DNA of 64,000 nt from Leptospira abararensis (GCF_016918735.1 NZ_JAFFPR010000060.1:434001-498000); one strand, 5' to 3'. Shown: positions 37,059 through 45,994, counted from the stretch's first letter. Numbers and translations: made by a program. Notes: generated by a model from the sequence alone, not told the origin.

Positions 37059-37607
37059 ATGAAATATTTTACTATTATTTTTCTTACTTTGAACCTACTC
37101 AATTGTACTTCAACTATCGAACGTGTCAAAGATAACAAAGAAAACGGCTCATCCTCATTTATGACCGTCAAAATCATAGAAATGGGACGGATGGATACTT
37201 TTAGTTTAAGTGATTTTAATAGAAGACCTAGAGATCCCAACGTTGACTATATTATTTTAGACGTTTTAATTCAAAATACTGGTGATAATAAAATTATCGT
37301 TTCTGCAAAACCAAAGATTAAACTTCAATCCGACAAAGCAGACTCATCGGAATCAATACATGTAGACAATTGTTGCAATTTTTTAGAAACAATCAAAGCA
37401 AATGCAATTCAGCTCCCAATATTGTTATCTGTGGATCCTTTGCAACTTTTTGAACTTTTTGAAATCGAATCCAACCAATTGGCACTCAAAACTTTTTATT
37501 TCCCGTATCCGAGAAATCTATCTCCAAGTGAGTTTATATTCAAAGCTAAATTAGCAAATGATGCATCCTATCAGGAAGTGATTGTAACTTATAGTGAAGT
37601 TCCTTGA
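37059..37607 (+). CDS. Hypothetical lipoprotein
   Basis: This protein of about 182 residues has the signal MKYFTIIFLTLNLLNC, ending in a lipobox-like LLNC. The ATG at 37059 is favoured over one at 37041 because it places a normal signal peptide first. The mature part is mainly beta-strand in character (VDYIILDVLIQNTGDNKIIVSAK), resembling a small immunoglobulin-like module. No family is recognised. It follows the ankyrin lipoprotein gene by 50 bases. Confidence 0.65.
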   Translation: MKYFTIIFLTLNLLNCTSTIERVKDNKENGSSSFMTVKIIEMGRMDTFSLSDFNRRPRDPNVDYIILDVLIQNTGDNKIIVSAKPKIKLQSDKADSSESIHVDNCCNFLETIKANAIQLPILLSVDPLQLFELFEIESNQLALKTFYFPYPRNLSPSEFIFKAKLANDASYQEVIVTYSEVP

Positions 37608-37765
37608 TGAATATTTCGAATTTTGTAGAACCTTAACTTCCTATTTCAAAAGAGAAACATTTATATTTACGTTTTCTTGTTTACAACCGATGCATTCGAT
37701 GATTTACTCTCGTTGTAGTTACGGCGCGGCCACCAAAGCCCCGGACCGATGAGTCAGGAGACCAA

Positions 37766-37888
37766 ATGGGCGATAAAAATCCGAAAACAAAAACAAAGCA
37801 GACATCGCAGAAAAACGCGAAAAGCGCTGTTGCCAAAGGGAAGAAAGATGCAGCCACTGCCGCAAAGCAGGTTCCCACGAAAAAGTAG
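37766..37888 (+). CDS. Small basic Lys/Ala-rich protein (40 aa)
   Basis: This 40-residue frame begins MGDKNPKTKTKQTSQKNAKS and ends KQVPTKK; it is nearly all Lys, Ala, Thr and Gln. An AGGAG Shine-Dalgarno lies five bases before the ATG. The composition is like that of small nucleic-acid-binding or ribosome-associated proteins. The convergent longer frames across it look spurious. Expression is inferred from the ribosome-binding site only. Confidence 0.6.
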   Translation: MGDKNPKTKTKQTSQKNAKSAVAKGKKDAATAAKQVPTKK

Positions 37889-37998
37889 GTCTATTCCTGA
37901 ATTTCACTGATCCATCTCGTGTTTGATGAGAGGAAGAAACGATCGGAATTGAATGACCGGTCGCTGGTTCTATCTAATTTAAATTCAGCTAACGATTG

Positions 37999-39465
37999 CT
38001 ATGTCCCACAAAACGTTTGATAATTGCCATCACCACCAGATGGAACTTCTTCTGAATAATTATAACCTAATTCCCGTTTGTAAGGATACAAACTCCTTTC
38101 GATGAGTTGTTCGGCAACAGTTGAAAGACCTTGGTTTACATTCGCAAGTGCGATTTCCACGAGATGATTTCTCGGAATGAGGCTTGGATTTGTTTTTTGC
38201 ATGAGTGAGATGGCATCCTCGTCTCTGATTCCTTGTTTCTTTTTTTCCTCCATCCAAACCTTCACCCAATCTTTCCATCGACTCTCATTGTATATCGAAT
38301 CTTTTGGCGTATACACTCCCTCCAATACCAGAAATGTATTGGTAAAATCGGCTTCAGTATCTTGCATCCACTGATAAAGGTTTTGGAGTAAGGGTAAATC
38401 TTTTTCTGTTAGGTTGGGAAATCCAATTTTTTCACCTAACATTCGTATGTAACTTTCCTGGAACCAAGTTTCCAATTCGGAAAGTTTTGCTTTTGCCAAT
38501 TCAATAGCGGTCTCCTGATTGGGGTCAATGAGAGGGAGGAGGGAATTCGTGAGACAAGCAAGATTCCACTGGGCAATCCCGACTTGATTGGAAAATGCAT
38601 AACGCCCATTAGCATCAATGGAACTAAACACACGTTTTGCGGAGAATCCATTCATAAAGGCACAGGGACCATAGTCGATGGTTTCTCCGGAAATACTCAT
38701 ATTGTCGGTATTCATCACACCATGGATAAATCCAACCCGCATCCAATTTGTGATTAGGGTTACTTGTCGTTTCATCACAAATTCCAAAAATGTTAGTGCG
38801 GGATTGTCTGTTTGCCAAACTTCAGGAGCATGCCGATTGGCCGTATATTGAAATAATGCCTCCAGTTCTTCCAAGGATAAAGTTTGATACGCATATTCAA
38901 ATGTTCCCACACGAATATGGCTTTTTGCCACCCGAGTCAAAATGGCTCCTTCTTGTGGTTCTTCTCTTAAAACTCTCTCTCCCGTTTTCACTACAGCCAA
39001 ACTTCGAGTTGTGGGAATCTGCAAACCAGCCATCGCCTCGCTCATGATATACTCTCGCACCATAGCGCTTATGGTGGCACGACCATCACCATTTCTAGAA
39101 TACTTAGTCCTTCCTGAACCTTTCCATTGGAAATCAAAACGTTCCCCACTTCTGTTTTTGAATTCTCCCATCACAATCGTTCTACCGTCACCTAACACTG
39201 TAAAGTGTCCAAACTGATGGCCGGCATAAGCTTGTGCAAACGGCTGGATGCCTTCCGGAAATTTTGTCCCAGAAAAAAAATGAGCGGTGGCTTCCTCCTC
39301 CTTTTTCCAATGCGAAAATTGAAACTCAAGTGCTAAAGCATCGTTCCAAAATAAAACTTTGGGAGAAGAAACTGGAGTGGGTTTGGTGGATTGGAAAAAT
39401 GAATTCGGTAAGGAAGTATAGGTTGTTTCCACAACGGGAAATGATGGGAAGGAAAGGGATTGCAT
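37999..39465 (-). CDS. selO: Protein adenylyltransferase SelO (YdiU/UPF0061)
   Basis: This 488-residue pseudokinase-fold enzyme transfers AMP to Ser, Thr or Tyr of target proteins during redox stress. The conserved blocks are YAGHQFGHFTVLGDGRTIVMGE, FDFQWKGSGRTKYSRNGDGRA (the altered nucleotide-binding loop), SEAMAGLQIPTTRSLAVV and the metal-binding GVMNTDNMSI. The C-terminus TFCGT keeps the conserved Cys that is selenocysteine in animal homologues. Full length for the family. Confidence 0.94.
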   Translation of the reverse strand: MQSLSFPSFPVVETTYTSLPNSFFQSTKPTPVSSPKVLFWNDALALEFQFSHWKKEEEATAHFFSGTKFPEGIQPFAQAYAGHQFGHFTVLGDGRTIVMGEFKNRSGERFDFQWKGSGRTKYSRNGDGRATISAMVREYIMSEAMAGLQIPTTRSLAVVKTGERVLREEPQEGAILTRVAKSHIRVGTFEYAYQTLSLEELEALFQYTANRHAPEVWQTDNPALTFLEFVMKRQVTLITNWMRVGFIHGVMNTDNMSISGETIDYGPCAFMNGFSAKRVFSSIDANGRYAFSNQVGIAQWNLACLTNSLLPLIDPNQETAIELAKAKLSELETWFQESYIRMLGEKIGFPNLTEKDLPLLQNLYQWMQDTEADFTNTFLVLEGVYTPKDSIYNESRWKDWVKVWMEEKKKQGIRDEDAISLMQKTNPSLIPRNHLVEIALANVNQGLSTVAEQLIERSLYPYKRELGYNYSEEVPSGGDGNYQTFCGT

Positions 39466-39570
39466 ATAGATTAGACCACCCTTGCCATTGATTGTGTGTT
39501 TGATTTTCCCTCGAATGCACCGTCTTTATCTTCTCTCCTAATTGTACTTCCAATCTGTTCATTGAGGAGA

Positions 39571-39586
39571 ACATTTCCGGCTATCC
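39571..39586 (-). repeat. Tiny remnant of the dispersed repeat (copy H)
   Basis: ACATTTCCGGCTATCC is identical to part of copies B and E. The flanks do not match, so this is at most a 16-base relic and may be chance. Confidence 0.35.
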
Positions 39587-39667
39587 CGAAACATTTGCAG
39601 GTTTTTCCAAGACTCGAACGTTATGACATGTTATCCTTCTTCCTATAAAAAACAAACGGGGAAAAGG

Positions 39668-40138
39668 ATGACGGTTCTAGAATTATTACATCATAATGTG
39701 CCATTGGACATTTTTACTTTAAAGGAAAACTGTTCTTTGGTAGAACAGGCTCAGAATCTGATCGACCAATGCCATCCCGGGGCGACGAATATGAAAGTTT
39801 TGAATCTCACCGCAGAAATTTCTGAAGCTAACATTCCCTATTCTCAAAGTAACAGAGCACTTCACGGATTTATGCATGGAGGTTGTTTCTTTACTGTCGG
39901 TGATACACTCACATCCATCATGGCCTTCTTCCATGTGGAAAATGAAAAAGAAAGAACCTTTACGATGGATGCATCAATACGATACTTGCGCCCCGTTCGG
40001 ACGGAAACCGTTCGCGCCAAAGCAAGACTCGTAAAAAAGAATGGAAAACATTTGGAATATGTTTGTGATTTTTTTAACGAAGAAAATAAAAGAACAGCCC
40101 AAGCAAAATACAAATATGTGATCGCAGAACCGCGTTGA
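39668..40138 (+). CDS. PaaI-like hotdog thioesterase
   Basis: This protein of about 156 residues fits the hotdog fold: SNRALHGFMHGGCFFTVGDTLTSI contains the HGG-x-x-F-x-x-x-D thioesterase motif with the catalytic Asp, followed by paired beta-strands (FTMDASIRYLRPVRTETVRAKARLV). The frame is open from 39623. The ATG at 39668 (MTVLELLHHNVPLD) is preferred because GGGGAAAAGG lies just before it. The likely substrate is a small acyl-CoA, but it is unknown here. Confidence 0.8.
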   Translation: MTVLELLHHNVPLDIFTLKENCSLVEQAQNLIDQCHPGATNMKVLNLTAEISEANIPYSQSNRALHGFMHGGCFFTVGDTLTSIMAFFHVENEKERTFTMDASIRYLRPVRTETVRAKARLVKKNGKHLEYVCDFFNEENKRTAQAKYKYVIAEPR

Positions 40139-40213
40139 TTTTTTTGTTTCCATCCATTGAGTGAGTCAAAGTTTTCGATTGTAATTGAATAGTTTCCCAT
40201 TTAACATGAGTAG

Positions 40214-41005
40214 ATGCAGAACGTAATCTGTGCTCTTCGAGGTGCTGTGCTGTTCGTAGGCCAATTGCCATATCTTGCCTTTCATTCGACCGTTACCTCT
40301 GCAACTGTCGTAGGCCTTACTACGGAAATCAAAAAACGTCTCAAAGGGAACGGACAGTGGATGAGTTCTCGTTGTTTTGTTTTTGATGGAACATTGAGTC
40401 ACGAGACGGTTCTCGATGGACCTGTCGGTATTTTGTTTGCAGATCCCGGAAGTGAAATCGGAGAGATTCTCACAAAAGAAGCAGGCCCCAACGGACTTTC
40501 CTCAAATCCCACTTGGGCTCAGGAATTGATCGCAACTTGTTTTGAAATTCAGTCTGCAAATCCGGAACAATATCCAGAAATTCTAAGCAGTTCCTTTCCT
40601 TTCAACCAACTTACACCGGCCAAAAAAATACAAGACGATGATCGTCTAATTAACGTTATACGTATACTCATCGAGAGCCCAGAAGAAACCTTAAATGTCG
40701 AAGACCTTGCAAGTGAGATTGGAATGTCGGAGTCTTGGCTACTACACGAATTTAAGAATGTGGTTGGTCTCCCGATTCGTGCCTTTCGTAAATGGTTTCG
40801 AATCAAAACAGCAGTGATCGCACTAAAAAAAGGGGCAACCCTTACCGATGCGGCCCTAAACGCTGGTTTTTACGACCAAGCTCACTTTACCAATGTATTT
40901 CGGGACATCTTCGGAATTGCACCTTCTGTCGTTTTTAAAAAGGGAGAGCCAATTCGTTGGTACATAGAAAACGAAGAGATCGATAAGATACTAAAAGTTT
41001 TTTAA
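40214..41005 (+). CDS. AraC-family transcriptional regulator
   Basis: This 263-residue regulator has an N-terminal effector domain without recognised ligand motif and a C-terminal pair of helix-turn-helix units: LNVEDLASEIGMSESWLLHEFKNVVGLPIRAFRKW (about 158-193) and ATLTDAALNAGFYDQAHFTNVFRDIFGIAPS. The second contains the AraC signature AGFYDQAHFTNVF. The target is unknown; the thioesterase gene is 75 bases upstream on the same strand. Confidence 0.88.
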   Translation: MQNVICALRGAVLFVGQLPYLAFHSTVTSATVVGLTTEIKKRLKGNGQWMSSRCFVFDGTLSHETVLDGPVGILFADPGSEIGEILTKEAGPNGLSSNPTWAQELIATCFEIQSANPEQYPEILSSSFPFNQLTPAKKIQDDDRLINVIRILIESPEETLNVEDLASEIGMSESWLLHEFKNVVGLPIRAFRKWFRIKTAVIALKKGATLTDAALNAGFYDQAHFTNVFRDIFGIAPSVVFKKGEPIRWYIENEEIDKILKVF

Positions 41006-41484
41006 AACCATAAACTAGTATAGAAAAAATTTAGAACCCTCAAACCGAACATATGTTTGCATCCAAGTTTTTTTGGGGCGCACATTTCCGGCTATCCGCT
41101 CCAATCTTTGCTATCGCAAAGGATTTCCGCTTCTATCCGGGGCGCAGGGTTTTTAGAGTTTAGTTGAGGAATTTCGATAAGAAAGAGTTTCGGAATTTAT
41201 CAGCCGCAAGGTGATCGAAACAAGTTCAATCCAAAAAGAGGGGGAGGAAGTTCTTTATCGATAAAAAGAAAATGAATTGTAAATATTTAAATTATCGTTT
41301 CTTTTTTTTTGGAATTCAATAATTATTAATTTTTTGATTGTATTATCATTACATTATTATCATTCATATGATGTGATTTAGATAGATAATTCCTCTTCTC
41401 CTATAGTCTCCAAAACAGGAATTTATTGACAAGGTATATCCAGTGGTTTACCAGATTGCTTGGAGCAACGATAGATACCATAAA
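41006..41484. other. Intergenic region with one repeat
   Basis: The 479 bases hold copy E of the dispersed repeat and then AT-rich sequence leading into the propeller lipoprotein. No open frame or RNA gene is convincing. Confidence 0.5.
41075..41145 (-). repeat. Dispersed hairpin repeat, copy E (short form)
   Basis: This is nearly identical to copy B. On the minus strand the hairpin is CTTTGC-GATA-GCAAAG, with a GATA loop where copy B has GGA. The flanks GCGCCCCGG and GTGCGCCC are the same. It is preceded by a T-run, as are copies B and C. Confidence 0.85.
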
Positions 41485-42594
41485 ATGAAAAATTTTTTAA
41501 GCACAACTCTTTTCCTTACTTCGATCTTGAAGCAACAGTGTAAAAAACTATTCTTTCTATTTTTTGCAATCGTGTGTTTATTTTTATCCAACTCCTGTAA
41601 ACAAACTCCAATGGAAAATATTTGTGATCCACATAGTAAAACAAATATTTCCACCATACTTTTAAAATTCAGTTTACGTGATCCATCCTCTCATTGCGGA
41701 ATCAATTACTCGAAGTTAGTCAATTCTCCTTTTGCGGGTTCGGATGGAAGCTCTTGGACGGCAAGAACGATACCAACGGGAAATTGGGCTTCCGTTGCAT
41801 ACGGGAATGGTGTCTTTGTAGCAGTTGCTGATGGAGTCGGAAGCACAACGGCAGCAACCTCACCAGACGGAATCACATGGACACAACGTACCATGCCAGT
41901 GGGTGCCTGGTGGATTTCTGTCACCTTTGGGAACGGAATCTTTGTAGCGATAGCTAGTAGCAACAGTACAATTGCAGCAACTTCGCCCGATGGCATCACT
42001 TGGACACAAGGAACCTTACCTGCTCCTGCAGTCGGATGGCAATCGGTTACCTTTGGGAATGGTCTTTTTGTTGCCATTGATATTTCCAGCACAAGGGCCG
42101 CGACATCACCCGATGGCATTAACTGGACTCAGCGAACTTTACCAACTACGGATACTTGGTGGGCTGTTACTTACGGGAACGGAATCTTTGTGGCTATCGT
42201 TTATGGTAGCAACATAGCGGCAACATCACCCGACGGTATTAACTGGACTCAGCGAACTTTACCCAGCACTTCTTCTTGGCAGTCGGTTACTTACGGGAAT
42301 GGAATCTTTGTGGTCATAGCTGATAGCAGCAATATTGCGGCAACTTCCCCTGATGGTATCAATTGGACACAGCGAACGTTACCTAGCTCGGCAAATTGGT
42401 ACTCTGTTACCTTTGGAAATGGTGTCTTTGTTACAGTTGCCTATAACACCTCAAAGGCGGCTACCTCCACTGACGGCATCAATTGGACGGCGCGCACGTT
42501 ACCGAACACAACATTTTGGTATACTCTTACCTATGGGAATGGTGTCTTTGTAGCACTTTCCTATGGCACTTCCATCGCTGCATCTTCCCCATAA
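41485..42594 (+). CDS. Seven-repeat beta-propeller lipoprotein
   Basis: This protein of about 369 residues starts at MKNFLSTTLFLTS (41485); the frame also opens at a GTG at 41443. A signal sequence ends in the lipobox LFLSNSC. From about residue 100 there are seven consecutive repeats of ~41 residues, each of the form WTxRTLP-W-SVTYGNGIFVAI-AATSPDGIN, which would close into a seven-bladed propeller. The DNA of the repeats is also alike (about 120-123 bases per unit), so copy-number change by recombination is possible. Probably a cell-surface protein, of unknown binding partner. Confidence 0.82.
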   Translation: MKNFLSTTLFLTSILKQQCKKLFFLFFAIVCLFLSNSCKQTPMENICDPHSKTNISTILLKFSLRDPSSHCGINYSKLVNSPFAGSDGSSWTARTIPTGNWASVAYGNGVFVAVADGVGSTTAATSPDGITWTQRTMPVGAWWISVTFGNGIFVAIASSNSTIAATSPDGITWTQGTLPAPAVGWQSVTFGNGLFVAIDISSTRAATSPDGINWTQRTLPTTDTWWAVTYGNGIFVAIVYGSNIAATSPDGINWTQRTLPSTSSWQSVTYGNGIFVVIADSSNIAATSPDGINWTQRTLPSSANWYSVTFGNGVFVTVAYNTSKAATSTDGINWTARTLPNTTFWYTLTYGNGVFVALSYGTSIAASSP

Positions 42595-42698
42595 TCTGGT
42601 TGTAAGATAGTTTATGAGGATTCTCGCAGATGGAAATCTAAAGCCTGGAGTTTCCGACCAACCAACTAACGCATATTAATTACATATATTTCCTTCAT

Positions 42699-42730
42699 TT
42701 TGTATACAAATATACTGGGTCTGTATACAG
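42699..42730. promoter_or_regulatory. Twin TGTATACA palindromes upstream of the aldo/keto reductase
   Basis: TTTGTATACAAA (42699-42710) and CTGTATACAG (42721-42730) are perfect palindromes sharing the TGTATACA core. Their centres are 21 bases apart, two helical turns, as for dimeric regulators binding one face. The AraC gene next to the reductase is the natural candidate regulator. Confidence 0.55.
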
Positions 42731-42784
42731 CCAAAGTTTAAATTCAAATTGAATTCTTTTTCATTTGAAACTTCCATTTAATTT

Positions 42785-43795
42785 ATGACAAACATAAGAA
42801 AAATAAATTTGGGCGAACAAGGATTAGCTGTTCCTATCGAAGGACTCGGTTGTATGGGAATGTCCACAATGGCTGAAATGAATATTTATGGTGTTGCGGG
42901 TGAAAAAGAATCCATCGCTACAATTCACCGTGCTTTTGAATTGGGTGTAAACTTTTTAGATACAGCTGATTTATATGGTCCTCTGAAAAATGAGAGACTG
43001 ATTGCAAAAGCAACCAAAGGCAATCGTAATGCCTATATACTTGCGACCAAGTTCGGTTACGAAGTAGATGACAACGAACAACTCACCTGGCAAATCAATG
43101 GAAAGCCAGAATATGTAAAAAAAGCTTTGGAACGTTCTTTAAAAAGTTTAGACACAGATTATGTTGATTTGTATTACCTCCATAGACTGGATCCCAATAC
43201 ACCAATCGAAGATACAGTCGGCGCCATGTCCCAACTTGTCAAAGAAGGAAAAGTGCGTTACATCGGACTCTCGGAAGTTTCTTCCGCCACTATCAGACGT
43301 GCCCATAAAATCCATCCATTAACAGCCGTTCAAACAGAATATTCTTTATTCGAAAGAGAAGTAGAAAGTTCAGGGATTTTAGCGACTATGCGAGAACTGG
43401 GAATCGGACTTGTCGCCTATTCTCCGCTCAGTAGAGGTTTTTTAACTGGAGAAATCAAAACCCCTGAGGATTTTGATGCAAACGATTTTAGAAGAAATTT
43501 TCCACGTTACCAAGGAGAACAATTTTATAAAAATTTAGAATTGGTAAATCAAATCAAAAAAATAGCAACTGGGAAAGGAATTACTCCTTCCCAACTGGCA
43601 ATTGCTTGGGTACTCTCAAAAGATGTGGTTGCCATTCCAGGAACAAAACGAGTCAAATATGTAGAGGAAAATATTTCGGCAGCCAATATTGTTTTAAACA
43701 CAGAAGAACTCGACCAACTGGAATCGATCATTCCCCTAGGTACGTCTACCGGAGATCGTTATGATGCGGCCTCTATGACTTTCTTAGATCGTTAA
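42785..43795 (+). CDS. Aldo/keto reductase
   Basis: This 336-residue NADPH-dependent oxidoreductase is of the YakC/AKR13-like group. The TIM-barrel motifs are LGCMGMS, GVNFLDTADLYGPLKNE with the catalytic Asp and Tyr, LATKFGYE (catalytic Lys), DLYYLHRLDP (catalytic His), and VAIPGTKRVKYVEEN for NADP binding. The AraC-type gene follows after six bases, and twin palindromes lie upstream. Pairs of this kind often detoxify aldehydes or quinones, but the substrate is not determined. Confidence 0.93.
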   Translation: MTNIRKINLGEQGLAVPIEGLGCMGMSTMAEMNIYGVAGEKESIATIHRAFELGVNFLDTADLYGPLKNERLIAKATKGNRNAYILATKFGYEVDDNEQLTWQINGKPEYVKKALERSLKSLDTDYVDLYYLHRLDPNTPIEDTVGAMSQLVKEGKVRYIGLSEVSSATIRRAHKIHPLTAVQTEYSLFEREVESSGILATMRELGIGLVAYSPLSRGFLTGEIKTPEDFDANDFRRNFPRYQGEQFYKNLELVNQIKKIATGKGITPSQLAIAWVLSKDVVAIPGTKRVKYVEENISAANIVLNTEELDQLESIIPLGTSTGDRYDAASMTFLDR

Positions 43796-43801
43796 AAGAA
43801 T

Positions 43802-44776
43802 TTGCGGGAGTACAAAACTCATCCTATTTTTTCTCCCGCTCACCCATTGGATAAGATTATGACAACAAAAGGACTGATTACATTTGATTCCATTGGTGCT
43901 TATCACAAAGCTTTGGATTTACCTAAACCACAACATCCACTGGTATCCATTATGAAATTTACTGGGACAACAATGAGTCCCTATTTTTTGGAAAATAAAT
44001 TTGTTTATGACTTTTATATGATTTCGATTAAAAAAAATATCAAAGGTACCATTCGGTATGGGAGACAAAATTATGATTTTAGTGAAGGAATCATGAGTTT
44101 GAGTGCCCCCAAACAAGTATTTTCTTTTGATGAGTCTACAGATGTTTCCGAACTATCAGGGTGGGGTTTGATTTTTCATGCGGATTTGATTCGCCATTCC
44201 CATCTAGCAAAACAAATCAAAAACTATGGTTTCTTTTCCTATGAAACACACGAAGCACTGCATCTATCCGACAAAGAAGAAGCGATAATTGAAACGATTA
44301 TGAAAAATATCGAAGAGGAATACCTCACTCCTATTGATACATTCAGTCAGGATCTAATGATATCCCATATCGAAGTTCTTCTCAATTATGCCAATCGATT
44401 TTATAATAGACAGTTTATCACCCGCAAACATACCAATGACGATCTTTTGATTCGATTGGAGGGTTTGTTAAATGAGTATTTTGACAGTAATCAGGTGCAA
44501 CAACTTGGATTACCGACAGTTAAATATCTTTCTTTCCAACTGAATGTCTCACCTAACTATTTAAGTGATCTCTTGAGGATGAGCACAGGCCAAAATACCC
44601 AACAGCACATTCATACTTGGGTCATAGAAAGGGCAAAAGAAAAATTGGCCACTACTGCGCTTTCTGTGAATGAAATTGCAATTCAATTGGGATTCGAATA
44701 CCCACAATATTTCAGTAGACTTTTCAAAACAAAAACAACTCTCACTCCGAAAGAATTCAGAAATTCATTCAATTGA
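43802..44776 (+). CDS. AraC-family transcriptional regulator, paired with aldo/keto reductase
   Basis: The reading frame opens at a TTG at 43802; an ATG at 43859 (MTTKGLITFDSIG) gives a protein of about 305 residues and may be the real start. The N-terminal domain is cupin-like (EGIMSLSAPKQVFSF). The C-terminal pair of helix-turn-helix motifs includes PTVKYLSFQLNVSPNYLSDLLRMSTG and LSVNEIAIQLGFEYPQYFSRLFKTKTTLTPKEF. It is in an operon with the reductase and is the likely reader of the twin palindromes. Confidence 0.9.
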   Translation: MREYKTHPIFSPAHPLDKIMTTKGLITFDSIGAYHKALDLPKPQHPLVSIMKFTGTTMSPYFLENKFVYDFYMISIKKNIKGTIRYGRQNYDFSEGIMSLSAPKQVFSFDESTDVSELSGWGLIFHADLIRHSHLAKQIKNYGFFSYETHEALHLSDKEEAIIETIMKNIEEEYLTPIDTFSQDLMISHIEVLLNYANRFYNRQFITRKHTNDDLLIRLEGLLNEYFDSNQVQQLGLPTVKYLSFQLNVSPNYLSDLLRMSTGQNTQQHIHTWVIERAKEKLATTALSVNEIAIQLGFEYPQYFSRLFKTKTTLTPKEFRNSFN

Positions 44777-45053
44777 AATCAATTGATCTTAATTTCATTT
44801 TGAATACTCGAAGCCTGCCATTCCACAAAAGATACAAAGGGTAACACTCTACCATGGGCTCTCAAAACTAAAAAGAATAACAGTTTATTAAAACTATAGA
44901 GTATACTTCTCCAAGTTTTAATAATAAACAGCTTGAAGATAATTTCGTCTTTGGTAAATCTTTTAGAATTGCTCTTTACGAAACACTGAATCATATTAAG
45001 GCAAAATTTCGCAGAACAGCAAATAACCAATTCAATCGCAGAGGAAATGAATC

Positions 45054-45506
45054 ATGGCCAAAAACAAGTTACTCAGAATGGACAATGTCAGTATCGTCGT
45101 AAAATCCTTGGATGAAGCTATTTCTTTTTTTGAAGAGATAGGACTTAAGCTTGAAGGGCGAGGCACGATAGAAGGGGAATGGGCAGGTCGAGTCACTGGC
45201 ATTAGTTCGCAATGTGTAGAAATTGCTATGATGGTTACCCCCGATGGCCATAGCAAAATTGAACTTTCACAGTTTCTAAACCCACCTACAATTGCAGATC
45301 ATAGGACAGCTCCAGTAAACTCACTCGGTTATCTGCGAGTGATGTTCACCGTTGAAGACATTGACGAAATGGTATCTAGACTTACTAAACATGGTGCGAA
45401 ACTCGTTGGTGAAGTGGTTCAATATGAAGACATGTATCGACTCTGCTATATTCGTGGAACCGAAGGAATTTTAATTGGTTTAGCCGAAGAACTCGGTAAC
45501 AAATAA
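45054..45506 (+). CDS. VOC-superfamily (glyoxalase-like) protein
   Basis: This 150-residue protein has two beta-alpha-beta-beta-beta modules: MDNVSIVVKSLDEAISFFEEIGLKLEG and LRVMFTVEDIDEMVSRLTKHGAKLVGE. The pattern is that of vicinal-oxygen-chelate proteins, but the usual first metal-binding His is replaced here (DNVSIVV), so enzymatic activity is doubtful. A GAGGAAATGA Shine-Dalgarno precedes the start. A DUF2200 gene follows after ten bases. Confidence 0.8.
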   Translation: MAKNKLLRMDNVSIVVKSLDEAISFFEEIGLKLEGRGTIEGEWAGRVTGISSQCVEIAMMVTPDGHSKIELSQFLNPPTIADHRTAPVNSLGYLRVMFTVEDIDEMVSRLTKHGAKLVGEVVQYEDMYRLCYIRGTEGILIGLAEELGNK

Positions 45507-45516
45507 GGTTAAATTC

Positions 45517-45882
45517 ATGCAACCAACCGCCGAACACAATCAAAGAATGGCTCAAATGACTTTTGCCTCGGTGTATCCTCTTTATTTAACTAAAATAGAA
45601 AAAAAGGGCAGAACAAAAAAAGAACTAAACCAAGTGATTGAATGGTTAACGTCTTTTGATGAGAAGAAGATAAAAGAATTAATGGAGAAGAACGTAACTT
45701 TCCAAACATTCTTTGAGAAAGCTAAATTAAATAAAAATGCAGACCTCATCAAAGGAATGATTTGTGGATATCGTATCGAGGAAATTCAAAATCCGATCAC
45801 TAGGCAAGTTAGATACTTGGACAAACTTGTGGATGAATTAGCAAAAGGCAAAGTGATAGAGAAGATTTTAAGGAATGGATAA
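45517..45882 (+). CDS. DUF2200 protein
   Basis: This 121-residue helical protein has the DUF2200 signature: RMAQMTFASVYPLYLTKIEKKGRTKKEL, then VIEWLTGF-like VIEWLTSFD and CGYRIEEIQNPITRQVRYLDKLVDELAKG. The family has no known function. It lies ten bases downstream of the VOC gene in what looks like a small operon, and its stop is six bases before the second REP-like palindrome, which may act as its terminator. Confidence 0.88.
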   Translation: MQPTAEHNQRMAQMTFASVYPLYLTKIEKKGRTKKELNQVIEWLTSFDEKKIKELMEKNVTFQTFFEKAKLNKNADLIKGMICGYRIEEIQNPITRQVRYLDKLVDELAKGKVIEKILRNG

Positions 45883-45887
45883 AGAGG

Positions 45888-45994
45888 CATTTCGATACGG
45901 CCTTCGGCCTACTCAATGCCCTAGTTGTATTAATCATCATAGCAACGGTCGTTTCGGTCGTTGAGTAGCGAAGCGTACCGAAACGCGAAACGAC
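45888..45994. repeat. REP-like double palindrome, copy 2
   Basis: GCATTTCGATACGGCCTTCGGCCTACTCAATGC, in two hairpin arms, is followed by GTCGTTTCGGTCGTTGAGTAGCG and AAGCGTACCGAAACGCG. It matches copy 1 at 32548 but has no nuclease gene behind it. The two halves are inversely oriented, as in paired REP units. Confidence 0.82.

Noticed and set aside
37681..37907. Minus-strand frames opposite the 40-codon basic gene
   Set aside because: They lack ribosome-binding sites and are complementary to a clean small frame with a strong one.
44779..45030. Minus-strand frame between the AraC and VOC genes
   Set aside because: No Shine-Dalgarno, no recognisable domain and a composition like AT-rich noncoding DNA.
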